Assembly (NCBI GenBank): GCA_016873375.1
Contig: VGXJ01000135.1
Location: 1 to 5,416, forward strand
DNA: 5,416 nt
Origin: Phycisphaerae bacterium
Lineage (GTDB): Bacteria; Planctomycetota; Phycisphaerae; Phycisphaerales; SM1A02
Direction: 5' to 3'
Shown here: one piece after another, positions 1 to 5,416 of the stretch
How positions within the stretch are numbered: position 1 is the first letter of the stretch
How the letters are laid out: each line of letters starts with the position of its first letter
Position numbers and translations under genes: made by a program
Notes under the pieces: model-generated
Seen by the model: the letters and a program-made list of their open reading frames with translations, nothing else
The model's database searches: none
What the model was told of the DNA's origin: nothing

Positions 1-1411
1 GGATCGGGAACTGGTCGGGGTTGGGGCTCGTGAAGGGGTGGTGCAGCGCGACCCAGCGCTTGCCATCCTCGTCCCAGTCGAACATCGGGAAGTCGATGAC
101 CCAGAGGAAGTTCCAGCGGCCCTCGGGGATGAGGCCGAGGTCGCCAGCAAGCTTCAGGCGCAGCTCGCCCATCGTCTTGGTGGCAACATCCCAGCCGTCG
201 CAGGCGAAGAGCACGGCATCTCCCACCTGAAGGCCCAGGCGCTCGATCAGGCGATCCTTGATCGGCTCGAGGAACTTCGCGATCCCGGTCTCGAAGCCGT
301 TGGCGGTGAGCTTCACGACCGGGACTCCGCCGGCCTTGAAGGTCCGCACCCACTCCGAGTATCCGTCGGTCATCTTGCGCGTGAGCTTCTCGGCGCCGCC
401 CGGCACGCGGATGCACTTGACCACGCCCTTGCGGCCGGTGGCGCTGCGCTTGGCCAGCGCTTCCTGGAAGACCTTGAAGTCGCAGCCTGCAGCGAGATCC
501 GACACATCATGGATGTGCAGGTCGAAACGGGTGTCGGGTCGGTCGATGCCGTAGCGCTCCATGGCCTCGGCATAGGTCATCATCGGCACCTGGCCGATGT
601 CGTACTGGAACAGCTCGGTCCAGAGGCCGCGGACGAAGCCGGTCATCATGGACATCACGTCCTCGCGCTCGACGAACGACATCTCGAGGTCGATCTGGCT
701 GAACTCCGCTTGGCGGTCGGCGCGCGGATCCTCGTCGCGGAGGCAGCGGCAGATCTGCATGTAGCGGTCGCAGCCCGCGACCATCAGGATCTGCTTGAAG
801 AGCTGGGGGCTTTGCGGCAGTGCGTACCAGCTGCCCGGGTGCAGGCGGCTGGGCACGATGAAGTCGCGCGCGCCTTCGGGCGTGCTCTTGATGAGCAGGG
901 GCGTCTCGATCTCCATGAAGCCGTTTCCGGCGAAGTAATCACGCGCGAACTTGGTGATGCGGCTCCGGGTCTTCAGGATGTGCTGCATGCGCGGCCGGCG
1001 AAGGTCGATGTACCGGTAGCGCAGGCGCGTTTCCTCGTTGATCTTTTCGGCGTCGTGCTCGTCGGGAAGGATCGGCGGGGTCTCGGCCTTGTTGAGGACC
1101 TCGAGGCGCTCGACGACCACCTCGACCTCGCCGGTGGCGAGCTTTGGGTTGGCGCCGCCGGCACGCAGCCGGACGATGCCCTGCACGGCGATCACGTCCT
1201 CGCGTCGCAGGGCGCGTGCCGCATTCACCACATCGTCGGCGCTCGACTCGAGGTCGAAGACCACCTGGGCCAGGCCTTCCTTGTCGCGCAGATCGATGAA
1301 GAACAGTCCCTTGCCCTGGTCGCGGTAGGTGTTGACCCATCCGCAGATGGTGACGGAGTGTCCCGCATGGACGGGACGGAGTTGGCCGCAGAAGTGGGTG
1401 CGCTTGAGCAT
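1..1411 (-). CDS. aspS: Aspartyl-tRNA synthetase, 5' part (C-terminus beyond left edge)
   Basis: A cytoplasmic class II aminoacyl-tRNA synthetase that charges tRNA with aspartate using ATP. The minus strand reads 470 uninterrupted codons from ATG at 1411; bacterial AspRS is about 590 residues, so roughly 120 residues, including class II motif 3, lie outside. Visible parts: an N-terminal OB-fold anticodon-binding domain (about residues 1-105, starting MLKRTHFCGQL as in the family, with CGWV at 23-26 and FIDLRD at 38-43); the RYRYIDLRRP hinge at 131-140; motif 1 around 165-184 (IETPLL, STPEGARDF); the ALPQSPQLFKQ active-site stretch at 197-207; motif 2 at 222-246 (RCLRDEDPRADRQ, then FSQIDLEMSF); and the bacterial insertion domain at about 295-420 (CIRVPGG at 333-339). 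FLWVIDFPMFDWDED at 435-449 and LHHPFTSP at 456-463 precede the missing C-terminus. The start is fixed by family alignment; only a weak AGG-like Shine-Dalgarno is seen. Residue 32 is Gln and residue 229 is Pro, both noted under findings. Confidence 0.97.
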   Translation of the reverse strand, partial: MLKRTHFCGQLRPVHAGHSVTICGWVNTYRDQGKGLFFIDLRDKEGLAQVVFDLESSADDVVNAARALRREDVIAVQGIVRLRAGGANPKLATGEVEVVVERLEVLNKAETPPILPDEHDAEKINEETRLRYRYIDLRRPRMQHILKTRSRITKFARDYFAGNGFMEIETPLLIKSTPEGARDFIVPSRLHPGSWYALPQSPQLFKQILMVAGCDRYMQICRCLRDEDPRADRQAEFSQIDLEMSFVEREDVMSMMTGFVRGLWTELFQYDIGQVPMMTYAEAMERYGIDRPDTRFDLHIHDVSDLAAGCDFKVFQEALAKRSATGRKGVVKCIRVPGGAEKLTRKMTDGYSEWVRTFKAGGVPVVKLTANGFETGIAKFLEPIKDRLIERLGLQVGDAVLFACDGWDVATKTMGELRLKLAGDLGLIPEGRWNFLWVIDFPMFDWDEDGKRWVALHHPFTSPNPDQFPI

Positions 1412-1478
1412 GGTGGTGCCTGTCGGGCGGGGGATCCTAGCCGACACGATCGATGTGCTGACGGCTACGCTCCTGCCC
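1412..1478. promoter_or_regulatory. Divergent intergenic gap between aspS and lpxB
   Basis: These 67 bases separate the two outward-facing starts, so they should hold both promoters unless these extend into the coding regions. I see no convincing -35/-10 pair, operator or T-box/leader structure. A G-rich run (GGGCGGGGGAT, near 1424-1434) is the only obvious compositional feature. It could serve as a distant Shine-Dalgarno for an alternative GTG start of lpxB at 1455, but the spacing is about 20 bases, which is too long. The call rests on position alone. Confidence 0.35.
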
Positions 1479-2699
1479 ATGCCAGCCGCGCAGGGTGCAG
1501 GGTCCCGGACGATCCTCTTCACGGCCTTCGAGCCCTCCGGCGATGCCCACGCTGCGCCGGTCATCCGCGCGCTCGTCGAACAGGATCCATCGGTGCGCAT
1601 CGCGGCGTGGGGCGGCCCTCGCATGCGCGAAGCGGGCGCAGAGATGATCGGCATCACCGCCGAGGACGGGGCGATGGGGCTTGCCGGCCTGAGCAAGATC
1701 AGTTTGGTGCGGCGGGTGCGTCGCGAGGTCGCGGAGTGGTCGCTCGCCGATCGCGTGGTGCTGCATGTGCCCGTCGACAGTCCGGCTGCCAACTTCCCTG
1801 TGGTCAAGTCCATCCGGCCTCGTGGCATCAGGACCGTTCACTTGGTGGCACCGCAGATGTGGGCCTGGGGCGAGTGGCGCTTGGCGAAGCTGCGTCGCCT
1901 CACGGACCTCGTGCTGTGCCTGCTGCCCTTCGAAGAGGCGTGGTTCCGGGAGCGTGGGGTCCAGGCCGCGTTCATCGGTCACCCCGTCATCAATCGAGGC
2001 TTCGATGATGTGGCGTTGGCCGCCTCGGCGCGACACCTGCCCAGCGGTTCGCCCAAGGTGGCGCTGTTGCCTGGCAGCCGAAGCCAGGAACTGAGAGCCA
2101 ACCTCCGTGCGATGGTCGAGGCCTTCATTGAGCTGCAGGGGCGCCACCGCGGCATGACCGGAGTCATCGTGGCCGCCAACGAGAACCTGGCGCGACTGGC
2201 GGTGCAGCTCGTGCCGAGCATGCCCAACGGACTCCATGTCGTGGTCGGTGAGCTCGATGGTGCGCTGCGCTGGTGCGACCTCGCCATCAATGTCTCGGGC
2301 ACGGTGTCGCTCGATGTCGCCCGGCATGGCAAGCCGATGGTCGGCGTCTACCGCGTCGACTGGCTGTCGTACCTCGTGTCAAAGCTCGTGCTGCGCGCTC
2401 CGCATCGGCTCCTGCCCAACATCATCGCCGGCAAGGAGATCGTTCCGGAGTTCGTGCCGACGGCGCTCGGCGCGCAGGCGTTCGCCGATGCGGCCGACGC
2501 ATTCCTCAAGGACTCCCGTCGCGCAGCCGCAACAAGCGCCGAGCTTCGTCGCATGATGGCACCGTACGCGGGGCATCGGCCCGGCCCCGAGGCTGCCGCC
2601 CTGATCCTGCGGGTGCTTGCCAAGGGTGCGCTCTCGAAGGACGAGATCACCGAAACGCTTGCCTCCGTCAGAGCCGCTGCACCGGCACGATCGCCGTGA
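1479..2699 (+). CDS. lpxB: Lipid-A-disaccharide synthase (GT19 family)
   Basis: LpxB transfers 2,3-diacylglucosamine-1-phosphate from its UDP-activated form (UDP-2,3-diacylglucosamine) onto lipid X, giving the tetra-acylated disaccharide precursor of lipid A. It is a peripheral enzyme at the cytoplasmic face of the inner membrane. From ATG 1479 the product has 406 residues (E. coli about 382). Family landmarks in order: AFEPSGD at 16-22 (usual GExSGD; Glu18 matches E. coli Glu15), GGPRMREAG at 45-53, VPVDSPAANF at 97-106 (Asp100 matches catalytic-region Asp98), VAPQMWAW at 123-130, LCLLPFEE at 147-153, FIGHP at 165-169, LLPGSR at 196-201 (Arg201 matches the essential Arg201), SGTVSLD at 273-279, KPMVGVYR at 285-292 and LPNIIAGKEIVPEF at 312-325. 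No signal peptide or clear membrane span. The start is placed where family similarity begins. GTG at 1455 is possible; an open extension back to 1329 would overlap aspS and is unlikely. No strong Shine-Dalgarno is seen. The 3' end overlaps the convergent gene by 32 bases. Confidence 0.93.
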   Translation: MPAAQGAGSRTILFTAFEPSGDAHAAPVIRALVEQDPSVRIAAWGGPRMREAGAEMIGITAEDGAMGLAGLSKISLVRRVRREVAEWSLADRVVLHVPVDSPAANFPVVKSIRPRGIRTVHLVAPQMWAWGEWRLAKLRRLTDLVLCLLPFEEAWFRERGVQAAFIGHPVINRGFDDVALAASARHLPSGSPKVALLPGSRSQELRANLRAMVEAFIELQGRHRGMTGVIVAANENLARLAVQLVPSMPNGLHVVVGELDGALRWCDLAINVSGTVSLDVARHGKPMVGVYRVDWLSYLVSKLVLRAPHRLLPNIIAGKEIVPEFVPTALGAQAFADAADAFLKDSRRAAATSAELRRMMAPYAGHRPGPEAAALILRVLAKGALSKDEITETLASVRAAAPARSP

Positions 2700-3333
2700 T
2701 GCAGGCTCCGTTGCCCTGAACATCGGGCATGGTCGCTGAGCGGATCACCGGAGCACCGATGGGCAACCCCTCGGCCAAGGCGAGGCGCTCCCATGATGCG
2801 AGGTCGGTCCGCCCGCGCTCGTCGCTGGATGCAAGCACGACCCACGCCAGCCGCGCGTGCACGATCCGCTCGTCGGTGGCCAGTTGTGCGACCATCCGCA
2901 TGGCGCGTTCGGTGAACTGAGTTGCGTAGCGCGGACAGCGTTCGAGCTGGCGCCACTCGCGCGCCAGCACGAGTTCCACCCAGCAGGCTTCCTCCGGCGT
3001 ACTCGTCGCGTCGCTGAACAACCCAGGCACATCGTCGGTCTTTGCGACCTCGCGCGGTGCGAGCACCACGCTGCATCGCGGCGGCTTCGCACGGGCCTTG
3101 CCTGACGGCGCCTCGAAGCCCGGGTAGCAAAGCTCGATGCCTCTCCAGCAAGCGTCCTCACCCAAGGCATCGGCGGCGTGCATGAGGAACTGCCCGTCGC
3201 TCAGGTCATCGAGCGAAGCGGGGGGATCCTGGGCGGCCAAGCAGGAGATCAACTGCGCGAGGCTGGCATGCAACCGATCGGCCATGTCCGCGGGACTGTG
3301 CACCCCGGCATGGTGCCACGGATGCCCGATCAC
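2668..3333 (-). CDS. Hypothetical protein of about 221 residues, family not recognised
   Basis: I do not recognise this protein. It is judged a real gene because it fills the only large stretch otherwise without a gene, its codons strongly prefer G or C at the third position as in the neighbours, and its composition is that of a balanced soluble protein. No signal peptide or membrane segment is visible. It has seven cysteines (31, 62, 69, 87, 117, 133, 211) but no CxxC pair, and an aromatic/Cys-rich stretch ACWRGIELCYPGF at 61-73. A helical-looking middle to C-terminal part follows (AREWRQLERCPRYATQF at 124-140, TERAMRMVAQL at 141-151). The N-terminus is His/Trp rich (HPWHH at 4-8). The start is uncertain: GTG at 3333 is used, but the frame stays open back to a stop at 3394-3396 and the best Shine-Dalgarno (GGGAGG, 3356-3361) is 22 bases away; ATG at 3285 is another option. 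It diverges from the binding-protein gene, but no regulator-type (helix-turn-helix) motif is evident. Confidence 0.72.
   Translation of the reverse strand: MIGHPWHHAGVHSPADMADRLHASLAQLISCLAAQDPPASLDDLSDGQFLMHAADALGEDACWRGIELCYPGFEAPSGKARAKPPRCSVVLAPREVAKTDDVPGLFSDATSTPEEACWVELVLAREWRQLERCPRYATQFTERAMRMVAQLATDERIVHARLAWVVLASSDERGRTDLASWERLALAEGLPIGAPVIRSATMPDVQGNGACITAIVPVQRL
2678..2703. other. Imperfect inverted repeat at the convergent gene ends
   Basis: TGCA (2678-2681) and CGGC (2683-2686) face GCCG (2693-2696) and TGCA (2700-2703) around a six-base centre, with a 1/3-base internal loop. It lies across the overlapping 3' ends of lpxB and the convergent gene, where a bidirectional terminator would be expected. 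There is no T-run on either side and the stem is short, so it may be chance in GC-rich coding sequence. Confidence 0.2.
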
Positions 3334-3379
3334 TGCCCAACCAAGGGCCGTCCATCCTCCCGCGTTGAAGGCATTCGCC

Positions 3380-3393
3380 GTACCATCCGGTAC
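3380..3393. repeat. Small inverted repeat GTACC-N4-GGTAC
   Basis: Perfect 5-base arms (3380-3384 and 3389-3393) flank ATCC. It is centred about 24 bases before the ATG of the binding-protein gene, a place where an operator or a short 5' UTR hairpin could act. The arms are short and no second copy was seen in the window, so a regulatory role is only a suggestion. Confidence 0.3.
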
Positions 3394-3399
3394 TCAACC

Positions 3400-3403
3400 G
3401 GAG
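3400..3403 (+). promoter_or_regulatory. Shine-Dalgarno (GGAG) of the binding-protein gene
   Basis: GGAG is separated from ATG 3411 by seven bases, an ideal spacing. With the signal peptide beginning right at that ATG, it fixes the start of the gene. Confidence 0.75.
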
Positions 3404-3410
3404 AACCTCG

Positions 3411-4631
3411 ATGACCCTGAAGACCTCGATGCTTGCCTCGGTGCTTGCCTTGGCCGCCAGTGCCGGCGCACTGGCCCAGTCCGGAACCCTGAAGATCGTC
3501 AGCAGCCTGCCGCGCACCGGCAGCGCGAACGCCCAGACCGGCACCATCGTGAACGGCATCAAGATGGCCATCGCCGAGGTTGGTGGGAAGATCGATGGCT
3601 ACGAGATCGTCTACGAGGATTGGGACGACGCCAGCCCGCAGCGTGGCAATTGGGACCCGACGGTCGAGGCACAGAACGCCAACAAGGCAGTCACCGACCC
3701 AACCGTCGTGGGCTACATCGGCACCTTCAACAGCGGTGCAGCCAAGATCGCGATGCCTGAGCTGAACAAGGCAGGACTGGTCATGATCAGCCCCGCCAAC
3801 ACCTACTCGGGCTTGACCAAGCCAGGCATGGGTGAGGCGAACGAGCCTGCGATCTACCGCCCGAGCGGCTCGATCAATTACTTCCGCGTCGTGCCGACCG
3901 ATGACCTGCAGGGTCCGGTGGCGGCTGAGCACGTCGCCGGTTCGGGCGCCAAGAAGGTCTTCATCCTGCATGACCGCGAGCTCTATGGCAAGGGCATCGC
4001 CGATGTCTTCCAGAAGCGTGCCAAGGAGCTTGGGCTTGAGGTCGCCGGCTTCGAAGGCATTGACACCAAGGCCAGCAACTACAAGTCGCTCTGCCAGAAG
4101 GTGAAGTTCTCCAAGGCTGATGCGGTCTTCTTCGGCGGGACCACCCAGAGCAACGGTGGCCAGGTGGCCAAGGACCTGCGCTCGGTGGGCTTCACCGGCA
4201 TGCTCGTCGTGCCTGACGGCTGCCGTGAGGAAGCGTTCATTCAGGCTGCCGGGGCGTCCAATCTCGAGGGCAACACCTTCGTGACCTTCGGCGGGTTGCC
4301 TCCGGAACAGCTCACTGGCCGGGGTGCCGAGTTCTGCGCGGGCTACCGAAAGATGTTCGGAGCTGAACCCGAGGCCTACGCGGTCTATGGCTATGAAGCC
4401 GCCCGCGTCCTGCTTGATGCAATCAAGCGTGCATCGACCAAGGATCGCGCTGCCATCCTCAAGGCCGTCAGCGAGACCAAGGACTTCGATGGTGCGCTCG
4501 GAACATGGAGCTTCGACCCCAATGGTGACACGACCAATCGGGTCTTCAGCATCAGCAGTGTCAAGGACGGGAAGTTCGTCTTCGAGCGTCGTGCCGGCAA
4601 CGCACCCGCTGGGGGCGACAAGCCCGAGTGA
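3411..4631 (+). CDS. livK: Periplasmic branched-chain amino acid-type ABC transporter substrate-binding protein
   Basis: A type I periplasmic binding protein of the LivJ/LivK (COG0683, Peripla_BP_6) group; it captures a ligand, probably a branched-chain or other hydrophobic amino acid, and presents it to the LivH/LivM permease. The 406-residue product starts with a Sec signal peptide: Lys4, a hydrophobic core at about 7-20 and an ALA|Q cleavage site after residue 22. No lipobox Cys is present, so it should be a free periplasmic protein. The mature start, GTLKIVSSLPRTGSANAQTG at 25-44, is the classic first strand and loop. NANKAVTDPTVVGYIGTFNS at 89-108 and PELNKAGLVMISPANT at 116-131 form lobe I, where the SPANT and FNS segments line up with ligand-contacting loops of LIVBP. 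RVVPTDDLQGPVAAEH at 159-174 and VFILHDRELYGKG at 183-195 begin lobe II, and YAVYGYEAARVLLDAIKRA at 323-341 is the conserved hinge-proximal helix. The C-terminal tail (GNAPAGGDKPE) looks disordered. The ligand cannot be fixed from sequence; amide or urea binding is less likely. It is followed after 82 bases by livH. Confidence 0.93.
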   Translation: MTLKTSMLASVLALAASAGALAQSGTLKIVSSLPRTGSANAQTGTIVNGIKMAIAEVGGKIDGYEIVYEDWDDASPQRGNWDPTVEAQNANKAVTDPTVVGYIGTFNSGAAKIAMPELNKAGLVMISPANTYSGLTKPGMGEANEPAIYRPSGSINYFRVVPTDDLQGPVAAEHVAGSGAKKVFILHDRELYGKGIADVFQKRAKELGLEVAGFEGIDTKASNYKSLCQKVKFSKADAVFFGGTTQSNGGQVAKDLRSVGFTGMLVVPDGCREEAFIQAAGASNLEGNTFVTFGGLPPEQLTGRGAEFCAGYRKMFGAEPEAYAVYGYEAARVLLDAIKRASTKDRAAILKAVSETKDFDGALGTWSFDPNGDTTNRVFSISSVKDGKFVFERRAGNAPAGGDKPE

Positions 4632-4642
4632 TCCCCCGAGCG

Positions 4643-4659
4643 TGGCGCTGACGGCGCCG
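4643..4659 (+). other. Weak hairpin between livK and livH
   Basis: GGCGC (4644-4648) pairs with GCGCC (4654-4658) around TGACG, with a possible T-G wobble pair at the base, twelve bases after the livK stop. No T-run follows, so it is not a convincing intrinsic terminator. In Liv-type operons the binding protein is normally needed in excess over the permease, and a 3' hairpin stabilising its message would fit; that is inference. The rest of the 82-base gap shows nothing else except the livH Shine-Dalgarno. Confidence 0.3.
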
Positions 4660-4701
4660 GGTACGACGGAGCGCGTTTGCGCCAACGAGCATGACCGCCA
4701 C

Positions 4702-4706
4702 AGAGG
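4702..4706 (+). promoter_or_regulatory. Shine-Dalgarno (AGAGG) of livH
   Basis: AGAGG is seven bases before ATG 4714 and supports that start over the out-of-frame ATG at 4691. Confidence 0.65.
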
Positions 4707-4713
4707 CTGACCG

Positions 4714-5416
4714 ATGGAATGGGTTGACTTCTTCCTGCAGCAACTCATCACCGGCCTGTCCAACGGCATGATCATCGCGCTGATCGCCATCGGCTACACG
4801 ATGGTGTACGGCATCATCGAGCTGATCAATTTCGCCCACGGCGACCTGTTCATGCTCGGGGCGTTCCTGGCACTCACCCTGCTTGGCATGCTGGGGCTGG
4901 GCGACTGGTCCGGTGCCTCGGCCTGGGCTGCAGTCGTGATCATGCTGATCGCTTCCGCGGGATTCTGCGGCGTGCTGAACTGGAGCATCGATCGACTGGC
5001 CTACAAACCGCTGCGGAGCGCCAGCAAGCTCTCGCTGCTCGTGAGTGCAATCGGCGCGAGCTTCATCCTGGTGAATCTTGGCCTCTTCTGGGGCGGCCTG
5101 CCCCTGGATGTGTTCGCAGGCGGTGTCGCGGCTGCGGCACCCAAGGACTTCCCTGCGCTGGTTCCCAACACCAACCTGCTGGGCGAGGAGTCGCTCGTCC
5201 AGTTCACCCCCAAGGATGTCCTCGTGTGGGTGGTCACCGTGCCGCTGATGATCGGGCTGACCTGGATCGTCACGCGCACCCGTCTGGGCAAGGCGATGCG
5301 CGCGACGGCGCAGAATCCGGTCGCTGCGCGGCTGATGGGCATCGACACCGATCGGGTGATCGGTGCCACCTTCCTGATCGGCGGCGCGCTCGGCGGCTTC
5401 GCGAGCGTCATCTATT
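4714..5416 (+). CDS. livH: Branched-chain amino acid ABC transporter permease LivH, 5' part (C-terminus beyond right edge)
   Basis: An inner-membrane permease subunit that with LivM forms the channel of a HAAT-family ABC importer powered by LivG and LivF. 234 residues are visible of a protein usually about 290-340 long. The N-terminal signature is typical: ITGLSNGMIIALIAIGYTMVYGIIELINFAHGD spans 12-44, with GYTMVYGI at 27-34 and INFAHGD at 38-44. Predicted membrane segments lie at about 13-34, 44-62, 70-90, 105-127, 167-187 and 214-232. The cytoplasmic ATPase-coupling loop is clear: TRTRLGKAMRATAQNPVAAR at 187-206 followed by LMGIDTDRVI at 207-216. Residues about 128-165, between the fourth and fifth spans, form a polar, Ala/Pro-rich loop somewhat longer than in E. 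coli LivH and probably periplasmic. It follows the binding-protein gene by 82 bases in the same direction, probably as one operon. A UrtB-type urea permease is a less likely alternative, given the LivK-like binding protein. Confidence 0.94.
   Translation, partial: MEWVDFFLQQLITGLSNGMIIALIAIGYTMVYGIIELINFAHGDLFMLGAFLALTLLGMLGLGDWSGASAWAAVVIMLIASAGFCGVLNWSIDRLAYKPLRSASKLSLLVSAIGASFILVNLGLFWGGLPLDVFAGGVAAAAPKDFPALVPNTNLLGEESLVQFTPKDVLVWVVTVPLMIGLTWIVTRTRLGKAMRATAQNPVAARLMGIDTDRVIGATFLIGGALGGFASVIY

Larger units (their letters stand above)
3334..3410. promoter_or_regulatory. Divergent intergenic gap upstream of the Liv operon
   Basis: This 77-base region lies between the start used for the unrecognised minus-strand gene and the binding-protein start, so it probably contains the transporter operon's promoter. 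TTGAAG at 3365-3370 resembles a -35 box, but no good -10 sits 16-18 bases downstream (CGGTAC or a near variant), so no promoter is called. It contains the inverted repeat at 3380-3393 and the Shine-Dalgarno of the downstream gene. If the minus-strand gene really starts further upstream, much of this region would be coding. Confidence 0.4.

Noticed and set aside
1329..1478. 50-codon N-terminal extension of lpxB from GTG 1329
   Set aside because: It would overlap the 5' end of aspS by 83 bases and has no resemblance to LpxB; family similarity begins just after ATG 1479.
38..2008. 656-codon plus-strand open frame
   Set aside because: It runs antisense to aspS and then across the lpxB start in a different frame from lpxB. 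Its His/Asp/Ala/Leu-rich product is typical of the complement of a GC-rich gene, and both real genes are unmistakable.
1437..2327. 296-codon minus-strand open frame opposite lpxB
   Set aside because: It is antisense to well-conserved LpxB motifs, with a composition (many Arg, His, Gln) typical of a shadow frame.
3365..3370. TTGAAG as a -35 box for livK
   Set aside because: There is no acceptable -10 hexamer at 16-18 bases spacing, so it is not called as a promoter.
3137..3760. 207-codon plus-strand open frame overlapping both the unrecognised gene and livK
   Set aside because: The product is low-complexity (Arg/Gln/His rich) and out of frame with livK, and the minus-strand gene and livK explain the region better.
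4671..4682. GCGC-GTTT-GCGC mini-hairpin in the livK-livH spacer
   Set aside because: The arms are four bases of simple GC alternation, too short to mean anything in sequence of this composition.
3330..4790. 486-codon minus-strand open frame opposite the binding-protein gene
   Set aside because: The product shows no recognisable motifs and mirrors the codon bias of the livK-like gene, which has a signal peptide, a Shine-Dalgarno and clear family similarity.
1..5416. CRISPR arrays, tRNA or rRNA genes, insertion sequences, long direct repeats
   Set aside because: Reading both strands by eye, I saw no regularly spaced repeats, no tRNA cloverleaf landmarks in the gaps, no transposase-like frame and no terminal inverted repeats.

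Overview
This is a GC-rich, gene-dense chromosomal segment (roughly 64-65% G+C by eye) from a Gram-negative-type bacterium. It carries a lipid A biosynthesis gene (lpxB). Its solute-binding protein has a cleavable signal peptide without a lipobox, as expected for export to a periplasm. Details of the LpxB sequence (AFEPSGD in place of the usual GExSGD, then VPVDSPAANFP and LVAPQMWAWG) remind me of planctomycete, particularly Phycisphaerae, homologues. That placement comes from memory and was not tested by a search.

Layout: (1) 1-1411, minus strand: the N-terminal 470 residues of a bacterial-type aspartyl-tRNA synthetase (aspS), running off the left edge. (2) 1412-1478: a short divergent intergenic gap. 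(3) 1479-2699, plus strand: lpxB, lipid-A-disaccharide synthase. (4) 2668-3333, minus strand: a protein of about 221 residues that I do not recognise, converging on lpxB with a 32-base overlap of the 3' ends. (5) 3334-3410: a second divergent gap with a small inverted repeat. (6) 3411-4631, plus strand: a periplasmic LivK/LivJ-type amino-acid-binding protein. (7) 4632-4713: an 82-base gap with a weak hairpin. (8) 4714-5416, plus strand: the first 234 residues of a LivH-type inner-membrane permease, running off the right edge.

The last two genes look like the start of a branched-chain amino acid (HAAT family) ABC transporter operon. The remaining permease (LivM) and the two ATPases (LivG, LivF) would be expected to the right of the window. 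The binding protein captures the substrate in the periplasm and hands it to the LivH/LivM channel. The left half is housekeeping: translation (AspRS) and outer-membrane lipid A assembly (LpxB), transcribed divergently.

I found no mobile element, CRISPR array, tRNA or rRNA gene, or evident new multi-gene system. The points most worth a second look are the unrecognised 221-residue gene with its poorly defined start, the variant LpxB motifs, and a non-standard residue at a specificity-linked position of AspRS.
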